Below are positions 6,991-15,984 of a DNA stretch of 64,000 nt, one piece after another. Source of the DNA: Palsa-504 sp963739615 (GTDB lineage: Bacteria > Actinomycetota > Actinomycetes > Streptosporangiales > Streptosporangiaceae); contig CAVUBD010000015.1 of assembly GCA_963739615.1 (NCBI GenBank), forward strand, positions 191,820 to 255,819. Direction: 5' to 3'. Position numbers and translations under genes: made by a program. Under the pieces are notes generated by a model. The model was not told the DNA's origin and made no database searches. It saw only the letters and a list, made by a program, of their open reading frames with translations. Positions within the stretch are counted from its first letter, which is position 1; every line of letters begins with the position of its first letter.

Positions 6991-9501
6991 CTATAGCTGG
7001 CCGACGTCGGTAACCCGGACCACCGCCGTCCCGGCCTCGTCCGAGGCGGCTAGGTCGATGACCGCGCTGATGCCCCAGTCGTGGTCGCCCGCCGGGTCGT
7101 CGAAGATCTGCCGTACCTCCCAGCGATCCGGCTTGACCTCGATGATCAGCTGCGCCGGCCCGCGCGCGTCCGCCCCGGTGCCGATGTCCTCGTGCACCTC
7201 GAAGTACGAATCCAGCACCGATCCCCACGCCTCGGCATCCCACCCGCTGCCAGCGTCCAGCGCACCGAGCTCCCCGTAGTGCCCGAGCGCCGCCAGCCGC
7301 ACCCGCTGGAACAGCGCGTTGCGCACCAGCACCCGGAACGCCCGCACGTTCGAGGTCACCGTAGCGGGCCGCGCCTCCGCGGCCTCCACGGCGGAGTCCG
7401 ACGGATGGCGCAGCCGCTCCCACTCGTCGATCAGGCTGGAATCGACCTGGCGGACGATCTCGCCCAGCCACTCGATCAGGTCGGTCAGCTCCTCGGTCTT
7501 GGCCTCGTCGGGCACGGTCTGGCGCAGCGCCTTGTAGGCGTCGGCCAGGTAGCGCAGCACCAGGCCCTCGGACCTGGACAGACCGTAGAAACCCACGTAC
7601 TCGGTGAAGGTCAGCGCCCGTTCGTACATGTCGCGGACCACGGACTTCGGCGACACCTCGTAGTCCGTCACCCAGGGGTGACCCTGACGGTAGATGTTGT
7701 ACGCGCCTTCCAGAAGATCCGCCAGCGGCTTGGGATAGGTCACAGAATCCAGCAGCTCGAGCCGCTCCTCGTACGCGACGCCGTCCGCCTTCATCTGCGC
7801 CACGGCCTCCCCGCGCGCCTTGAACTGCTGCGCGGACAGGATCTGCCGCGGGTTATCGAGCGTCGACTCGATCACAGAAAGCACGTCCAACGGATACAAA
7901 GGATCAGACGAGGAGAGCAGCGAGATCGCGGCCAGCGCGAACGGCGACAGCGGCTGGTTCAGCGCGAAGTCGAACTGCAGGTCCACGGTAAGCCGGACCA
8001 GCCGTCCCGTGGAATCAGGCTCGGAGAGCCGCTCCACCACACCGCCGGCCAGCAGCGCGCGGTAGATCGCGATGGCCTGGTGGATGTGCCTGCGCTGGGC
8101 CGCGCGGTCCTCGTGGTTGTTGGTCAGCAGGTGCTTCATCGCGGCGAACGCGTCGCCGGGCCGCGCGATGACGTTCAGCACCATCGCGTGGGTGACCTTG
8201 AAGCTGGAGGTGAGCGGCTCGGGCTCGGCCGCGACGAGCCGCTCGAAGGTCGGCTGGCCCCAGGAGACGAAACCCTCGGGCGGCTTCTTGCGGACCACCT
8301 TGCGCCGCGCCTTCGGATCGTCGCCTGCCTTGGCCAGGGCGCGCTCGTTCTCCACCACGTGCTCGGGCGCCTGCACCACCACCCGGCCGGAAACGTCGAA
8401 TCCCGCCCGCCCGGCCCGCCCGGCGATCTGGTGGAACTCACGCGCCTGCAGCAGCCGGGTCTTCTTCCCGTCGTACTTGGACAGGGCGGTGAAAAGCACC
8501 GTTCGGATCGGTACGTTAATGCCCACGCCCAGGGTGTCGGTGCCGCAGATGACCTTCAGCAGCCCGGCCTGGGTCAGGGTCTCCACCAGCCGGCGGTACC
8601 TGGGCAGCAGGCCGGCGTGATGCACGCCGATGCCGTGCCGCACCAGCCGCGACAGGGTTTTGCCGAACCCGGCCGCGAAACGGAAGTCGCCGATCAGGTC
8701 GGCGATGGCGTCCTTCTCCGCGCGGGTGCAGACGTTGATGCTCATCAGCGCCTGGGCCTGCTCCAGGGCGGCCGCCTGGGTGAAGTGCACCACGTACACG
8801 GGCGCCTGACTGGTGCCGAGCAGCTCGGTCAGGGTCTCGTGCAGCGGCTCGGTGACGTAGGAGAAGGTCAGCGGGACCGGGCGCTCGGCGGAGGCGATCA
8901 CGGCGGTCGGGCGGCCGGTGCGCCAGGTCAGGTCGGTCTCGAACCGCCGCACGTCCCCCAGCGTCGCCGACATCAGCACGAACTGCGCCCTGGGCAATTC
9001 GAGCATCGGCACCTGCCAGGCCCAGCCGCGGTCGGGGTCGGCGTAGAAATGGAACTCGTCCATCACCACCTGGCCCACGTCGGCCGCGGCCCCGTCCCGC
9101 AGCGCGATGGCGGCCAGCACCTCCGCGGTGCAGCAGATGATGGGCGCCGCCGCGTTGACGCTGGCGTCGCCGGTCATCATGCCGACCTGGGACGGTCCGA
9201 ATGCGGCGCACAGGTCGAAGAACTTCTCCGACACCAGCGCCTTGATCGGCGCGGTGTAGAAGGACCGCTTGCCCTCGGCGAGCGCGGTGAAGTGGGCGCC
9301 CGCGGCGACCAGGCTCTTGCCAGAACCGGTCGGAGTGGACAAGATGACGTTCGCGCCCGACACGATCTCGATGAGCGCTTCCTCCTGATGCGGGTACAGC
9401 GCCAGCCCGCGCCGCTTGGACCATCCGGCGAAGGCGTCGAAGAGGGCATCGGGATCTGGCGTCGCGGGCAGCAGGTCAGTGAGCGTCATATCGGTTTCCA
9501 T
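6991..9501 (-). CDS. Ski2-like DEAD/DEAH-box RNA helicase with DUF3516
   Basis: 836-aa superfamily 2 helicase of the actinobacterial DUF3516 group, presumed to unwind RNA in processing or decay. Motifs in order: Walker A STPTGSGKSL; TAPIKALVSEKFF (Ia); TGDASVN; Walker B as DEFH; SATLG (III); GVHHAGLLPRYRR; GTDTLGVGINVP (V); and QIAGRAGRAGFDVSG (VI). The C-terminal 400 residues, with YEVSPKSVVRDMYE and FYGLSRSEGLVLRYLADAYK, form the DUF3516 region. ATG 9501 is the longest start and ATG 9489 (MTLTDLLP) is equally plausible. It reads as intact, unlike several neighbours. Confidence 0.93.
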   Translation of the reverse strand: METDMTLTDLLPATPDPDALFDAFAGWSKRRGLALYPHQEEALIEIVSGANVILSTPTGSGKSLVAAGAHFTALAEGKRSFYTAPIKALVSEKFFDLCAAFGPSQVGMMTGDASVNAAAPIICCTAEVLAAIALRDGAAADVGQVVMDEFHFYADPDRGWAWQVPMLELPRAQFVLMSATLGDVRRFETDLTWRTGRPTAVIASAERPVPLTFSYVTEPLHETLTELLGTSQAPVYVVHFTQAAALEQAQALMSINVCTRAEKDAIADLIGDFRFAAGFGKTLSRLVRHGIGVHHAGLLPRYRRLVETLTQAGLLKVICGTDTLGVGINVPIRTVLFTALSKYDGKKTRLLQAREFHQIAGRAGRAGFDVSGRVVVQAPEHVVENERALAKAGDDPKARRKVVRKKPPEGFVSWGQPTFERLVAAEPEPLTSSFKVTHAMVLNVIARPGDAFAAMKHLLTNNHEDRAAQRRHIHQAIAIYRALLAGGVVERLSEPDSTGRLVRLTVDLQFDFALNQPLSPFALAAISLLSSSDPLYPLDVLSVIESTLDNPRQILSAQQFKARGEAVAQMKADGVAYEERLELLDSVTYPKPLADLLEGAYNIYRQGHPWVTDYEVSPKSVVRDMYERALTFTEYVGFYGLSRSEGLVLRYLADAYKALRQTVPDEAKTEELTDLIEWLGEIVRQVDSSLIDEWERLRHPSDSAVEAAEARPATVTSNVRAFRVLVRNALFQRVRLAALGHYGELGALDAGSGWDAEAWGSVLDSYFEVHEDIGTGADARGPAQLIIEVKPDRWEVRQIFDDPAGDHDWGISAVIDLAASDEAGTAVVRVTDVGQL

Positions 9502-9605
9502 CGTGCCGTGCCCAGAGGACTGCCCTGGCCAGCCGCGCTCGAAAAAGGGAACGGCAAGAATACATAGCAGCGCGACGAGCTGCGGTATTCCGGACCGTAT
9601 TCAAG

Positions 9606-9625
9606 ATATTCGGGCCGAACGGTCC
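9606..9625 (-). promoter_or_regulatory. Candidate promoter motif upstream of the helicase
   Basis: Minus-strand GGACCGTTCGG (9615-9625) followed by GAATAT. It lies about 110 bp upstream of the helicase start and is one of four such motifs in the window. Confidence 0.3.
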
Positions 9626-9629
9626 GGGC

Positions 9630-9897
9630 TGCGTGCTGCCCCCCGGAGTCACCGCCGCGCCGGACAACTACTCCGCGACCATCGCGGTCAGCGCGGCTGG
9701 CGCGGCTGGCGCGGCTGGCGCGGCTGGCGCCACCGTCACCTTCGCGCTGACCGCGGGCAGCCTCCCGCCCCGCCTGACCATGCCCGCTCAGTCCGGGTCC
9801 GGCACCGTCATCACCGGAAACCCCGCCCAGACCGGAACGTTCAACTTCACCGTCAAGGCAGGCAACCCAGCAATTCACCCTCCCCGTCCAACCCTGA
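9630..9897 (+). pseudogene. Remnant of a putative-Ig (He_PIG-like) extracellular domain
   Basis: Encodes VTFALTAGSLPPRLTMP, GTVITGNPAQTGTFNFTVKA and, after a frame change near 9868, QQFTLPVQP before a stop. This is the order of strands in a He_PIG-type Ig domain (SLPPGLTM, ITGTPTQTG, FTVKATD, FTLTV). No signal peptide, start or full protein surrounds it, and four GCGGCTGGC repeats interrupt it. It is a decayed piece of a larger secreted protein. Confidence 0.55.
9693..9728. repeat. 9-bp tandem repeat, 4 copies
   Basis: Unit GCGGCTGGC (Ala-Gly-Ala in frame) within the Ig-domain remnant. Confidence 0.9.
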
Positions 9898-9999
9898 GCG
9901 CCGCACCGGGCACGGCAGCCTAACTCCACCTCAAGTAACGCTGCGTCACAAATAACGCTGCCCAGCAGCATGCTTCCTTTTTCTGAACGCAGTCTTAAT

Positions 10000-10071
10000 T
10001 TCATGTTGCCGTCATAACGGTCATCTGTCACATTCCCGTCACCAGCGGAAAGCTTCATGCTGCCGTCATAA
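10000..10071. repeat. 18-bp direct repeat before the methyltransferase gene
   Basis: TTCATGYTGCCGTCATAA occurs at 10000-10017 and 10054-10071, 54 bp apart start to start, upstream of the methyltransferase gene at 10130. Paired direct repeats at this distance could be regulator sites. The rest of 9898-10129 holds no recognised gene. Confidence 0.6.
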
Positions 10072-10129
10072 AAGGATCATAATGTTTTGAGACCTGAATA
10101 TAGTGGGCCGCCTGGGGCAAAGGAGTGAC

Positions 10130-10870
10130 GTGACACTGGAACGGAAGTGGGACAAACGCGTCGAGCAATGGCATTCCCACGTAACATCGGCCGCCGCCTT
10201 CGAGAAGGTGCTTGACCGCGTGGTGGACGTGTCGTTGCCGCGGCGGGCCGACGCCTGCGTGGACCTGGGCGCGGGCACCGGCTTCGTGACGATGGCGCTC
10301 GCCCCGCTGGTCTCCTCGGTCCTGGCGGTCGACATTTCGGCCGCGATGGCGGCGTCGCTGGCCGAGCGGGCGAAGCAACAGGGCCTGGCGAACGTGTCGA
10401 CCAAGGTCAGCGACATCGCGACTCTCCAGCTGCCGCCGGGCAGTACCGACATCGTCGTTTCCAGCTATGCGCTGCATCACCTGGTCCACGCCGATAAACG
10501 GATCGTCGTCGCCCGCGCCGCCCAGTGGCTTCGCCCGGGCGGCCGGATCGTGATCGCCGACATGATGTTCGGCCGCGGCCGCAGCCAGCGGGACCGCGAC
10601 ATCTTGTGGCAGAAGGTCATCGCGCTGGCCGCCAAGGGCCCGGGTGGCTGGTGGCGGATCGCGAAGAACCTGTTCCGCTACGGTCTCGGAGTCGGCCAGG
10701 AGCACCCGGCCGCGCCGGAGTTCTGGCTGGATGCCCTGCGCGACGCGGGGTTCACCGACGTTACCTTCGAGCCGATCGTCGCCGAAGCGGGCCTCGTCCA
10801 CGGTGTCCGCCTGCCGTCCGACCCCGCCGCTGAGCAGCCGCCCGGCGACCAGGCCGCCTCCGCCCGCTGA
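10130..10870 (+). CDS. Class I SAM-dependent methyltransferase
   Basis: 246-aa Rossmann-fold methyltransferase. Motif I is VDLGAGTGFVTMALAP, the acidic loop is VLAVDIS, motif IV is DIVVSSYALHHL, and RPGGRIVIADMMFG is the post-IV strand, a layout close to UbiE/Methyltransf_11 small-molecule methylases. The GTG at 10130 follows AAAGGAG by 5 nt and starts the conserved ERKWDKRVEQWHSH region, so it is preferred over ATG 10103. The substrate cannot be told. It ends against the remains of an epimerase gene on the other strand. Confidence 0.88.
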   Translation: MTLERKWDKRVEQWHSHVTSAAAFEKVLDRVVDVSLPRRADACVDLGAGTGFVTMALAPLVSSVLAVDISAAMAASLAERAKQQGLANVSTKVSDIATLQLPPGSTDIVVSSYALHHLVHADKRIVVARAAQWLRPGGRIVIADMMFGRGRSQRDRDILWQKVIALAAKGPGGWWRIAKNLFRYGLGVGQEHPAAPEFWLDALRDAGFTDVTFEPIVAEAGLVHGVRLPSDPAAEQPPGDQAASAR

Positions 10871-10874
10871 CCGT

Positions 10875-11579
10875 TCATCCAGCCCGCCGATCAGCACGGC
10901 CGCGGGTCTGGTCATGGCCGGGGCGCACGGTCTGAGCCGCCTCCAGGTCCAGCAGCAGCCGGGCCCATTCGAAGGAATGGCCCGGGGTAGTGCCGTACGG
11001 CCGGAACTGGTCGTTGCGGCGATCGTGGTTGTAATCCGGCAGGGGCTGCCAGTTCTGGTCGTAGTGCTCGGGCACCCGCCAGGAATTGGCCCGGGCGTAG
11101 CCGTCGATCAGGCGGCTTGCGATGGAGGCGGCCCGGGCGTGCCAGGTGGGGTCGCCGGTGACGTCGCCCGCGGCGAGGTAGGCCTCCACCGAGTGCATGT
11201 TGCTGTTGGCGCCGCGGTACCGCTCAGTTTCGGCGAAGCCGGCGTCCCAGCACTCGAGCGCACAGCCTTCGGCGTCGGACCAGAAGTGCCGTTCGATGAC
11301 GGCCCCGGCGGCCGCGAGCAGGACGTCAGCTCCGGGAAGGCCGGCCGCCACCGCGCTGGCGGCCGCCAGCAGGGTATGGGCGTGCGCGTCGTTCATCTTG
11401 GTGGAGTCGATGACCTGGCCGCGGAGGTCGAGGCTGGTGAACCAGCCGCCGTTCTCCTCGTCGGCGTAGCGGCTGACCAGGGCGGCCAGGCCGGACGCGG
11501 CCAGCGACTGCGCGCCGTCCACGCCGTCAAGGTGGGCGAGCGCGAACACGTGGGTCATGCGGGCGTTGAGGTACAGCGG
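10875..11579 (-). pseudogene. AGE-family sugar epimerase, truncated at both ends
   Basis: Internal part of an N-acylglucosamine 2-epimerase / sulfoquinovose isomerase-like enzyme: LYLNARMTHVFALA, DEENGGWFTSLD, KMNDAHAHTLLAAA, ANSNMHSVEAYLAAGD, SWRVPEHYDQNWQPLPDYN and TPGHSFEWARLLLDLE. A complete enzyme has about 400 residues. The first strands and helices and roughly the last 150 residues, including a late catalytic His, are absent. It starts in the middle of a LacI fragment and ends 4 bp from the methyltransferase stop. The product would be non-functional. Confidence 0.7.
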
Positions 11580-11735
11580 GCAAGGCTTCGCGGCACCGGC
11601 AGAGCGGTAACCCTTGAGCCGAAGGTACGTGGTCGAGATGCGGTGGAGACATTCAGGAAGGCGATGCGCCGGTGACCGTAACTCGCGAGATGCGTGACCG
11701 CCTCGCGGGCGCCACCCAGGTCGTCCTCGATCATG
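11580..11735 (-). pseudogene. LacI-family regulator fragment
   Basis: Minus strand encodes DDLGGAREAVTHLASYGHRR-IAFLNVS and, after a one-base shift, TTYLRLKGYRSAGAA. These match the effector-domain segment of LacI regulators (GAxxAxxHLxxLGHRRIAFL, then RLxGYRxAL). The DNA-binding domain and the rest are gone. It runs directly into the epimerase fragment and lies antisense to the xylulokinase start. Confidence 0.55.
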
Positions 11736-13385
11736 AATACTGATCAGATGGCCGCCGATCCGCGCCGCCCGGGCCATCGCGAGGTGACCGGCCTGGCCTG
11801 CGCCCTGGGTATCGATCTCGGCACCAGCTCGGCCAAAGCGGTGGTGATCGACGCCGCAGGCGCGGTCCTGGCGCAGGCGTCAGCCGGTTACGCCGTGAAC
11901 TCCACGGCGGCCGGCTATGCCGAGAGCGAGCCGGGGCACTGGTGGAGCGCGGTGACCTCCTGCGTGCGTGAGGCCGTCCGGACGGCGGGCGCGCAGCCTG
12001 CCGGGATCGGGCTGTCGGGGCAGATGCACGGCCTGGTCATGGCGTCCAGGGACGGCACGGCGCTCCGGCCCGCCCTGCTGTGGGCCGACAGCCGCGCCAT
12101 CGGCTCCCTTCGGGCCTACCAGGCCCTCGGCCCGGCCGCGCTGGCCAGGCTGGCGAACCCGCTGACCCCCGGCATGGCCTGCCCGATGCTCAAGTGGCTT
12201 GCCGAGCACGAACCGCGTACCTATACCGAGGCGCGCTGGGCTTTGCCACCCAAGGACTGGATACGGGCCCGCCTGACCGGCGAGTTCCATGCCGAGCCCA
12301 GTGACGCCTCCGCCACCTTGCTCTATGACGTGATCGGCGACCGCTGGGATCTTGAGGTGGTGAGCGCGCTGGGGCTTGATGCCGGCCAGCTGGCGCCTGT
12401 CCTGCCCTCGTCGGCGGCGCTGGCCGGCCGCCTCACCCCCGATGCCGGGACCGAGCTTGGGCTGCCCGCGGGCCTCCCCGTCGCCGCCGGAGCCGGCGAC
12501 ACGGCGGCCGCGGCCCTCGGGAGCGGGGTCGTCAGCAGTGCCGACGTCCAGCTGACGGTCGGCACCGGTGCGCAGGTCATCCGGCCCCTGGCCGTACCGG
12601 TCAGCCGGGCCGAGGCCGGGGTTCACCTTTACCGGTCGGCGACTCCGGAAGGCTGGTATCACATGGGCGCCAGCCTCAACGCGGGGATCAGCCTCAACTG
12701 GGTGCGGGAGGTCATGAACGCCAGCTGGGAAGAGCTGTACGCCAGCGCCGGCCCGCAGACTCACCCTGGCCAGGGTCACGATCCGATCTTCGTTCCGCAC
12801 CTGTCGGGGGAGCGCACGCCGTACCTCGATCCGGCGCTGCGCGGCTCCTGGACCGCGTTGTCGCTGGCCGATGACCGGGGATCGCTGTTGCGGTCCGCAC
12901 TCGAAGGGGTCGCGTTCGCGATCCGTGACGCCCTGGATGCCCTGCTCGGGGACGACAGGCTCGAGGGCGGCGCGCTCGGGGATCACGGGCTGGCGGGGCA
13001 CCGGTCGCCGGGCCTGCGGCTCGCCGGGGGAGGCACGCTGGCGGCCGGCTGGCGCCAGCTGCTCGCGGATGTGCTCGGGGCCCCGCTGTACGCCGTCGAC
13101 GTTCCGGCGGCGTCCGGCCGGGGCGCCGCGCTGCTGGGGGCCGTGGCCGCCGGCCTGCTCAGCGTCGGCGATATCGAGGGAGCGCTAGCGCCGCCGGCCG
13201 AGCTCGTGGCCGAACCGGACCCGGTGCGAGCTGCCTTCCACGCCGAACGTCACGCCAGGTTCCGGCGAATCGTCAACGCACTCAACGACGGCGCACTCCA
13301 AGACGGGGGAGCACGCCAAGACGGCAGCTCATCGCAAGCCCGCCCCATTCAGCCGAACATAGCTCAGCGGAACAGGGCACTGTAG
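11733..13385 (+). CDS. xylB: Xylulokinase
   Basis: FGGY-family kinase that phosphorylates D-xylulose to xylulose 5-phosphate. Motifs: LGIDLGTSSAKAVVID (ATP loop), GIGLSGQMHGLV, RPALLWADSRA, LPPKDWIRARLTGEF, GAGDTAAAALGSG, the PHLSGERTPYLDP substrate loop, and LAGGGTLAAGWRQLLADVLG. About 550 residues, slightly long because of an unconserved C-terminal tail with repeated QDGG-type segments. ATG 11733, ATG 11748 and GTG 11784 are possible starts; conserved sequence begins soon after the GTG. The epimerase and LacI remnants beside it suggest a former pentose-use cluster. Confidence 0.9.
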   Translation: MNTDQMAADPRRPGHREVTGLACALGIDLGTSSAKAVVIDAAGAVLAQASAGYAVNSTAAGYAESEPGHWWSAVTSCVREAVRTAGAQPAGIGLSGQMHGLVMASRDGTALRPALLWADSRAIGSLRAYQALGPAALARLANPLTPGMACPMLKWLAEHEPRTYTEARWALPPKDWIRARLTGEFHAEPSDASATLLYDVIGDRWDLEVVSALGLDAGQLAPVLPSSAALAGRLTPDAGTELGLPAGLPVAAGAGDTAAAALGSGVVSSADVQLTVGTGAQVIRPLAVPVSRAEAGVHLYRSATPEGWYHMGASLNAGISLNWVREVMNASWEELYASAGPQTHPGQGHDPIFVPHLSGERTPYLDPALRGSWTALSLADDRGSLLRSALEGVAFAIRDALDALLGDDRLEGGALGDHGLAGHRSPGLRLAGGGTLAAGWRQLLADVLGAPLYAVDVPAASGRGAALLGAVAAGLLSVGDIEGALAPPAELVAEPDPVRAAFHAERHARFRRIVNALNDGALQDGGARQDGSSSQARPIQPNIAQRNRAL

Positions 13386-13525
13386 TGGAGCCGGTGACGC
13401 TGCAGACGATGCCGATGTCGAAGCCGTCCTCGACCAGCCGGACGTCCGCGCCCATGATCCGGGAGCGGGTGGACCGGACTCGGGCCGAACATCAGCGGAT
13501 ACCGCGGGAAATCACTCAGCGACAT
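13384..13525 (-). pseudogene. Collapsed ACC deaminase gene
   Basis: A GGAGG site precedes ATG 13525, which encodes SLSDFPRYPLMFGPSPVHPL, the N-terminus of 1-aminocyclopropane-1-carboxylate deaminase. The DNA then continues, in the next frame, with RIMGADVRLVEDGFDIGI and VCSVTGST, segments normally near residues 115-135 and 190-200 of the same enzyme. About 340 residues are thus reduced to three short pieces by internal deletions. The PLP lysine region is absent. It abuts the xylulokinase stop. Confidence 0.7.
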
Positions 13526-13561
13526 CTGACCTCCTCGGCGGGCTCGGCCGGCTCCGCGGGC

Positions 13562-14590
13562 TCAATGACCCGGCAGGTGCCGGGCGCGCTGCTCCACGCC
13601 CAGCTCGCCGTAGGGGTAATCGGCGACGTGCGGGTCGCTGGCGGCGTCGAGCGCGGCGGTCTCGGCCTCGGTCAGGTGCAGCCCGGCCGCGCGCAGGTTG
13701 GTCTCGAGCTGGCTCATCGTGCGGGCGCCGAGGATCGTGGAGGTGACGGTCGGCCGGTCGGTCACCCAGGCCAGCGCGACCTCGGCCATCGACACGCCGC
13801 GGTCCTCGGCGACCTTCTGCACCGCGTCGATGACGTTCCAGGTGCGCTCGGTGCCGCGCCGGCCGTAGGCTTCCATGCCGCGGTTCGGGTCGTCGCCGAG
13901 CCGGGTGTCGCCGGTCGGGCGCTGGTCACGCTGGTACTTGCCGGACAGCCAGCCGCCGCCGAGCGGGCTCCACGGCAGCAGGCCCACGCCGACGTCGAGC
14001 ACCGCGGGCACGATCTCCCACTCGATCTCCCGGGCCAGCAGGCTGTACTGCGGCTGGAGTGTCACCGGCCCGGCCACGTTCAGCGCGCGGGCTAGGTGCA
14101 CGGCCTTGGTCAGCTGCCAGCCGGTGAAGTTAGACAGCCCGTAGTAGCGGATCTTGCCCGCGCGGACGAACTGGTCCAGCGTGCGCAGCGTCTCCTCCAT
14201 CGGCGTCAGCGCGTCATAGGCATGCACCTGGTACAGGTCGACCGACTCCAGGCCCAGTCGGCGCAGCGAGCCGTCGAGCGCGCGGGTCAGGTGCCGTGCG
14301 GACAGCCCGGCGCCGTTCGGCGAGTCGTCCATCCCGAAGCGGCCCTTGGTGGCCAGCACCACCGGCTCGGTGACGTCGGCCGGGCGGCTGGCGAACCAGC
14401 GGCCGATGATCTCCTCCGACACCCCGTGGCTGTACACGTCGGCCGTGTCCACGAGGTTGCCGCCCGCCTCGACGAAGCGGTCAAGCTGCTGGTGCGAGAC
14501 GGTCTCGTCAGACTCGGTGCCGAACGTCATCGTTCCGAGGCACAGGCTCGAGACCGCGCAGCCGCTGCCTCCCAGAGTGCGATAGTCCAT
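13562..14590 (-). CDS. Aldo/keto reductase
   Basis: 342-aa NADPH-dependent (alpha/beta)8 oxidoreductase. The catalytic tetrad regions are visible: NLVDTADVYSHGVSEEIIG (Asp, Tyr), VLATKGRFG (Lys) and VDLYQVHAYD (His); the cofactor region is VTSTILGARTMSQLETNL. It closely follows the YajO/Tas-type pattern (RYYGLSNFTGWQ). It lies at the 3' end of a leftward cluster with oxidoreductases. No specific substrate can be assigned. Confidence 0.92.
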   Translation of the reverse strand: MDYRTLGGSGCAVSSLCLGTMTFGTESDETVSHQQLDRFVEAGGNLVDTADVYSHGVSEEIIGRWFASRPADVTEPVVLATKGRFGMDDSPNGAGLSARHLTRALDGSLRRLGLESVDLYQVHAYDALTPMEETLRTLDQFVRAGKIRYYGLSNFTGWQLTKAVHLARALNVAGPVTLQPQYSLLAREIEWEIVPAVLDVGVGLLPWSPLGGGWLSGKYQRDQRPTGDTRLGDDPNRGMEAYGRRGTERTWNVIDAVQKVAEDRGVSMAEVALAWVTDRPTVTSTILGARTMSQLETNLRAAGLHLTEAETAALDAASDPHVADYPYGELGVEQRARHLPGH

Positions 14591-14639
14591 GTTGCCAGGC
14601 TATGCCAGCGCGCCGCCGCGCCGTCCTTGCAATTGCCGC

Positions 14640-14738
14640 CTAGAACAAGACGTAGAGCTTGCGGATCGTCTCATGGATCTGCCAGGTGCCGGCCCAGCCG
14701 CGCTTCGCGTCGGCCAGGAACGGAGTCACTGTGATCAT
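14640..14738 (-). CDS. Small ORF (32 aa) coupled to the FAD oxidoreductase
   Basis: ATG overlaps the TGA of the preceding FAD oxidoreductase (ATGA). It encodes 32 residues, MITVTPFLADAKRGWAG then TWQIHETIRKLYVLF, with four aromatic residues in the second half. It may be a genuine small partner or the start or end of a deleted gene. No family recognised. Confidence 0.35.
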   Translation of the reverse strand: MITVTPFLADAKRGWAGTWQIHETIRKLYVLF

Positions 14739-15931
14739 GTCGAGGTGATCCTCTCCGGGAAGGGCAGGGCGATGGGGTCGGTCGCGAGACGGCTGTGGCC
14801 GGCCTCGTCGAAACGGTCCAGACCGAGTGATGAGACGTCCAGCACGTCAGACGATCCGGTGAGCGCGACGTCGGCGGCCGCTCGCGCTACGCCCGGCCCC
14901 CACATCATCCCGGCGCCCCCCGCGCTGGCCACCGTGACCCCGTCCAGGGCGCGGCCGATGATGGGCAGGTGGTCGGGGGTGTAATCGATGGTCGCGGCCC
15001 AGATCCGGCGCAGCCCGAGCCGCGCGGTGACCGGGACCAGCTGAGCCAGCCGGGCCCGCATCTTGGCCAGGTAGCCCTCGTCGACCTCGCGGTTCTCGCC
15101 CGGCGGCTCTTCCGGATTGCTCATCCCGAACAGCAGGCCGCCCTCTTCCGGCCGCCAGTAGAGCCCAGCGGCCAGGTCGAACACCATCGGGACCCGGGAC
15201 GGCTCCAGGTCAGGGTGCCGCTCGGTCACCGCCACCTGGTGCCTGGCGCCGCCGGCCGGGATCCGCAGGCCCGCCAGCCGGCCCACCGAGGCGAGCTTCG
15301 GCCCGCCGGTAAGCACGACCAGCCCCGCGTCGATCCGGCCCCCGCTGGTCTCCACACAGACCCGCGAGCCGCCACAGGAAAGGCCCAGGAACGCGACGTG
15401 CTCGGCGACCTCCACGCCGCTGCGGAGAAGCGCCACCGTATAGGCGGCCACGTTGCGCGGCGGCGCGATGAATCCGTCCTGGGCACAGAAGGTGCCGCCG
15501 AGCGTCTGCCCGGGGGCGAGCGTCGGGTTGACCGCGTCCACCTCGTCGGGTTCGAGCCAGCGCACCGGAACGCCCAGCCCGGACTGCATCGCCATCCGCT
15601 CGCGTGCCGCCGCGACGTCCGCCCCGGTGAAGCAGGGCAGCAGGTAGCCCTGCTCGGTGAAGCCGGAGTCGGTGCCGAGCTCGTCGCGCTGGCTCAGGTA
15701 GAACCGGCGGGACCACTGGCCCAGCCGCACTGCCTCGGGCGTCCCGCCCTGCATGCGGACGACCCCCGCTGCCCGGCTGCTCGCGCCCTGGCCGAGGAAT
15801 CCCTTCTCCACCAGCACGACCCGGGCCAGTCCGGCCTGGCGCAGGAAGTAAGCGCACCAGGCGCCCACGGTCCCTCCGCCGACCACCACGGCGTCCGCAG
15901 TACCCTCGGTAAAACCTTCAGCAAAACTCAT
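14735..15931 (-). CDS. DAO-type FAD-dependent oxidoreductase (sarcosine/dimethylglycine oxidase-like)
   Basis: 398-aa D-amino-acid-oxidase-fold flavoprotein. It has the FAD motif VVVGGGTVGAWCAYFLRQAG, then ASSRAAGVVRMQGG (flavin contact), YLLPCFTG, a substrate-domain PMVFDLAAGLYWRPEEGGLL and the C-terminal YTPDHLPIIGRALDGVTVAS-AGGAGMMWGPG. This resembles the DAO domain of dimethylglycine/sarcosine oxidases, suggesting oxidation of an N-methylated amino acid. ATG 15931 is chosen because earlier codons are repeat-derived. With the Rieske oxygenase upstream it could belong to a betaine or choline demethylation route, which is inference. Confidence 0.82.
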   Translation of the reverse strand: MSFAEGFTEGTADAVVVGGGTVGAWCAYFLRQAGLARVVLVEKGFLGQGASSRAAGVVRMQGGTPEAVRLGQWSRRFYLSQRDELGTDSGFTEQGYLLPCFTGADVAAARERMAMQSGLGVPVRWLEPDEVDAVNPTLAPGQTLGGTFCAQDGFIAPPRNVAAYTVALLRSGVEVAEHVAFLGLSCGGSRVCVETSGGRIDAGLVVLTGGPKLASVGRLAGLRIPAGGARHQVAVTERHPDLEPSRVPMVFDLAAGLYWRPEEGGLLFGMSNPEEPPGENREVDEGYLAKMRARLAQLVPVTARLGLRRIWAATIDYTPDHLPIIGRALDGVTVASAGGAGMMWGPGVARAAADVALTGSSDVLDVSSLGLDRFDEAGHSRLATDPIALPFPERITST

Positions 15932-15940
15932 CGGCACACC

Positions 15941-15984
15941 GCCCTGGTAAGCACCGCCTGGTAAGCACCGCCCTGGTAAGCACC
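15941..15984. repeat. 14/15-bp tandem repeat, 3 copies
   Basis: GCCCTGGTAAGCACC-type units in the leader of the FAD oxidoreductase gene; the middle copy lacks one C. Confidence 0.85.

Noticed and set aside
7081..9567. 828-codon open frame on the plus strand opposite the helicase
   Set aside because: It is an antisense shadow of a conserved helicase; the translation is Arg/His/Gly-rich with no domain and no RBS.
10055..10915. Minus-strand frame opposite the methyltransferase
   Set aside because: The plus strand carries clear SAM-binding motifs and an RBS; the minus translation has none.
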